DNA from: Thermoplasmata archaeon
GTDB lineage: Archaea; Thermoplasmatota; Thermoplasmata; Thermoplasmatales; Thermoplasmataceae
Assembly: GCA_021797295.1 (NCBI GenBank)
Contig: JAKAAA010000046.1
Location: 1 to 8,788, forward strand
Length of the DNA stretch: 8,788 bases
Reading direction: 5' to 3'
Shown here: positions 7,387 to 8,788 of the stretch, piece after piece
How positions within the stretch are numbered: the stretch's first letter is position 1
Layout: every line of letters starts with the position of its first letter
Program-made: the position numbers and the translations under genes
Notes under the pieces: model-generated
What the model was told of the DNA's origin: nothing
The model's database searches: none
Seen by the model: only the letters and a program-made list of their open reading frames with translations

Positions 7387-7957
7387 AAGTTTCAACTGCC
7401 TTGAGTACATCTGCCTTGGTAATTATTCCCTTAAGTTCTGCGCCATCAACTATTAAAACAGCGTTGGAATATTTTAAGAGCGGGTATATCATGGATATTG
7501 GACTGTTCTTATCCAGCTGCGGCAGAACCTTTCCCATGACCTTTTTTACTGTTAAAAGCTTTAATGATTCTATGCTTGTGCCCTTTATGAGCATATCATT
7601 GATATCGGATTCAGTAATTGTGCCTATTATCCTTTTATCTGATGTAACAACCGGTAGCTGTGAGTAGCCTTTTTCCCTCATTTTATTCAGTGCTGATATG
7701 ATCGAATCGTTCATTTCGCATGTATCCACATCCTTTGTCATGATGAACTCAGCTTTTATGTCTATATCCTTTGCGCGGTTCCCTGATGTATTAAGATATT
7801 CAAATATCTTTCTAACCTTATCATATGCTGGGTTTATTTCTCCCTTTTCCAGTCTTGCAATATAAGACTGGCTTACACCGCTTATGCGTGCTAGCTCCTT
7901 CTGGCTGATACCCAGCGATTTCCGCATTTTTCTTAATTCTTCAATACTAGGAAGCAT
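7379..7957 (-). CDS. HTH-CBS transcriptional regulator (XRE-type HTH plus CBS pair)
   Basis: A 192-residue protein with an N-terminal helix-turn-helix of the Cro/XRE type (about 5-57; GISQKELARISGVSQSYIAR at 16-35, then LEKGEINP) followed by two CBS repeats (about 70-123 and 136-189). Each repeat ends in the usual strand-turn motif: GTITESD (112-118) and GIITKAD (177-183). This fusion is a well-known archaeal architecture. CBS pairs typically bind adenosyl compounds or other nucleotides, so the protein probably couples a metabolite level to DNA binding; the ligand is not readable here. It is the first gene of an operon with carS and pth2. The ATG at 7957 is immediately preceded by a 17-bp inverted repeat that overlaps its own promoter, which suggests autoregulation, an inference only. 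Length and frame are intact. Confidence 0.92.
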   Translation of the reverse strand: MLPSIEELRKMRKSLGISQKELARISGVSQSYIARLEKGEINPAYDKVRKIFEYLNTSGNRAKDIDIKAEFIMTKDVDTCEMNDSIISALNKMREKGYSQLPVVTSDKRIIGTITESDINDMLIKGTSIESLKLLTVKKVMGKVLPQLDKNSPISMIYPLLKYSNAVLIVDGAELKGIITKADVLKAVETYG

Positions 7958-7974
7958 TTAATTGATATAATTAA
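7958..7974. promoter_or_regulatory. Inverted repeat, possible operator in the regulator/tmk spacer
   Basis: TTAATT-GATAT-AATTAA is a perfect 6-bp inverted repeat with a 5-nt spacer, lying directly against the regulator's ATG and downstream of its TATA element. XRE-type dimers bind such short palindromes. The surrounding 95 nt are very AT-rich, so chance palindromes (another is TATTAATA at 7979-7986) are expected and the assignment is tentative. Confidence 0.3.
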
Positions 7975-7978
7975 TTAC

Positions 7979-7986
7979 TATTAATA
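7979..7986 (-). promoter_or_regulatory. Putative TATA box of the regulator-carS-pth2 operon
   Basis: TATTAATA is centred about 25 nt before the ATG at 7957, the same spacing as the other first genes here. The neighbouring sequence is so AT-rich that an alternative element a few bases upstream is possible. Confidence 0.35.
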
Positions 7987-8025
7987 ATTATTTAAGTTTA
8001 TTATACTAGTTCGGACAAATAATAA

Positions 8026-8033
8026 TTTATAAT
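8026..8033 (+). promoter_or_regulatory. TATA box of the thymidylate kinase gene
   Basis: TTTATAAT is centred 23-24 nt before the ATG at 8053, and the spacer has no Shine-Dalgarno core, so a leaderless transcript is likely. It is divergent from the regulator operon, with about 40 nt between the two TATA elements. Confidence 0.5.
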
Positions 8034-8052
8034 CCTTGAAAATACCCATATA

Positions 8053-8664
8053 ATGTTCATAACGGTGGAAGGAATTGATGGATCTGGAAAGACCACACTG
8101 ATAAAAGCCCTTAGGGTTGTATACCCTGATTTTTATTACACAAAGGAGCCAACAGATGAATTTCAATTCACTGATCTGAAAAAGCTCAACAGCCCGGAGA
8201 ACTCGTTTTACAACTTCTTTCTTTTTACCTATGACCGGCTCATACATCAGAAAGACCTTAAGAAAAATAAAAAAATAATATGCGATCGATATCTTGCCTC
8301 CTCCATAGCATATGAAGGCCCTATGATTGAACGATTACTGGGGAGCAGGAAAGAAACAGTTCAGTGGATGGTAAATGTGTCTAAAATGATGTTGGTTCCT
8401 GATGTTATTATCTATCTGGAAGTTGATATAGATACGGCAATGGGTAGAATAGAGACTAGCAGGAAAAACCTAAATTTCAAGGGAAAACAGCTATCAATGC
8501 TGGAGGAAAAAAATGGGCTCTATAGCATAAAAGAATATTACGATTATTTTTTGGATAATATATCAGAATTTATTGAAAAATCTGTCGATATAAGGAGAAT
8601 AGATGCTAGTAAATCTATATCTTATGTACTTGAACAGGTACAGAAAATAATAGAGGTGTTATAA
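8053..8664 (+). CDS. tmk: Thymidylate (dTMP) kinase family protein
   Basis: A 203-residue P-loop nucleoside monophosphate kinase of the thymidylate kinase family, which makes dTDP from dTMP and ATP for DNA synthesis. The Walker A loop is GIDGSGKTT (7-15). TKEPT (30-34) corresponds to the family TREPG/T segment with Lys in place of the usual Arg. FTYDRLIH (58-65) holds the second conserved Arg, and the DRY motif DRYLASSIAYEG lies at 78-89, where AYQG is the more common ending. YLEVDIDTAMGRI (121-133) is the strand and helix leading to the lid, with R138/K139 in the lid. Length is normal. ATG 8053 begins directly at the first beta strand. The Lys31 and Glu88 substitutions leave some room for a related nucleotide substrate, but dTMP kinase is the most likely assignment. 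The stop codon abuts the stop of the convergent map gene with no spacer. Confidence 0.88.
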   Translation: MFITVEGIDGSGKTTLIKALRVVYPDFYYTKEPTDEFQFTDLKKLNSPENSFYNFFLFTYDRLIHQKDLKKNKKIICDRYLASSIAYEGPMIERLLGSRKETVQWMVNVSKMMLVPDVIIYLEVDIDTAMGRIETSRKNLNFKGKQLSMLEEKNGLYSIKEYYDYFLDNISEFIEKSVDIRRIDASKSISYVLEQVQKIIEVL

Positions 8665-8788
8665 TCAGGCTGTTGTCACAATTATTTCATCGCCGAGTAC
8701 CATTATTGTATGCTCTGACTGGGCAATCATTGCCTTGCTATGTTCTTTCAGCACAGCAAATCCCGATATGTATTTGCTTGACATCTTC
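8665..8788 (-). CDS. map: Methionine aminopeptidase type 2, C-terminal fragment (5' part beyond the right edge)
   Basis: The last 40 codons of a leftward gene enter from the right edge and end in TGA at 8667-8665. The readable tail is KMSSKYISGFAVLKEHSKA, followed by MIAQSEHTIMV and LGDEIIVTTA. The block AQSEHTIMV with an acidic, then IIVTT ending is the C-terminus of archaeal methionine aminopeptidases (AQxEHTxxV...VTT), in which the Glu of SEHT is one of the dinuclear metal-centre ligands. The enzyme removes the initiator methionine from nascent proteins. Only about one seventh of the expected length (roughly 290-300 residues) is in view, so nothing can be said of its start or promoter. It converges on tmk with zero gap, so each transcript must terminate within the other's coding region. 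Confidence 0.85.
   Translation of the reverse strand, partial: KMSSKYISGFAVLKEHSKAMIAQSEHTIMVLGDEIIVTTA

Noticed and set aside
7981..8247. An 88-residue minus-strand frame across the tmk start and the divergent spacer
   Set aside because: It is antisense to the P-loop region of tmk, runs through the promoter region and resembles no protein.

Overview
The window looks like a piece of a euryarchaeal genome of the Thermoplasmatales (Ferroplasma / Cuniculiplasma / Picrophilus / Thermoplasma type). Three things point there. CarS (CDP-archaeol synthase), a Pth2-type peptidyl-tRNA hydrolase, a fused HTH-CBS regulator and a type 2 methionine aminopeptidase C-terminus are archaeal proteins. Base composition is moderately AT-rich, with very AT-rich spacers. 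Most first-in-operon genes have a TATA-like element centred only about 22 to 26 nt before the start codon, with no usable Shine-Dalgarno site between, which is the pattern of leaderless transcripts common in this group. The order assignment is inference; no rRNA or other decisive marker is present.

Layout. Positions 1-89 hold the N-terminal end of a leftward gene of unknown function that leaves the window. A cytoplasmic sulfite-oxidase-type molybdopterin protein (260-868, +) faces it and converges, with a 4-nt gap, on an exonuclease III / AP endonuclease (873-1628, -). Next comes a leftward two-gene operon, hyuA-hyuB (5224 to 1740), coding for the two subunits of an ATP-dependent hydantoinase / 5-oxoprolinase / caprolactamase / acetone carboxylase-type enzyme; the genes overlap by ATGA. 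Upstream of it is a DUF763 protein of unknown biochemical function (5366-6424, -), whose start is best placed at a GTG. Further right is a tightly overlapped leftward operon: HTH-CBS regulator, carS, pth2 (7957 to 6485). A thymidylate kinase (8053-8664, +) diverges from that operon across a 95-nt AT-rich promoter region containing a 17-bp inverted repeat. Its stop codon abuts, with zero gap, the stop of a leftward methionine aminopeptidase gene that enters from the right edge.

How the genes relate. Most are housekeeping functions: membrane-lipid head activation (carS uses CTP), translation quality control (pth2), protein N-terminal processing (map), dTTP supply (tmk) and base-excision repair (xth). 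The HTH-CBS protein is co-transcribed with carS and may sense a nucleotide through its CBS pair. HyuAB is catabolic or salvage with unknown substrate, and the Mo enzyme is a redox enzyme with unknown substrate.

I saw no tRNA, rRNA, CRISPR array, insertion sequence or phage gene. No stretch over 300 nt lacks a gene. I do not see a convincing new multi-gene system. The items most worth a second look are the DUF763 protein and its start, the substrate of HyuAB, and the HTH-CBS/carS regulatory link.
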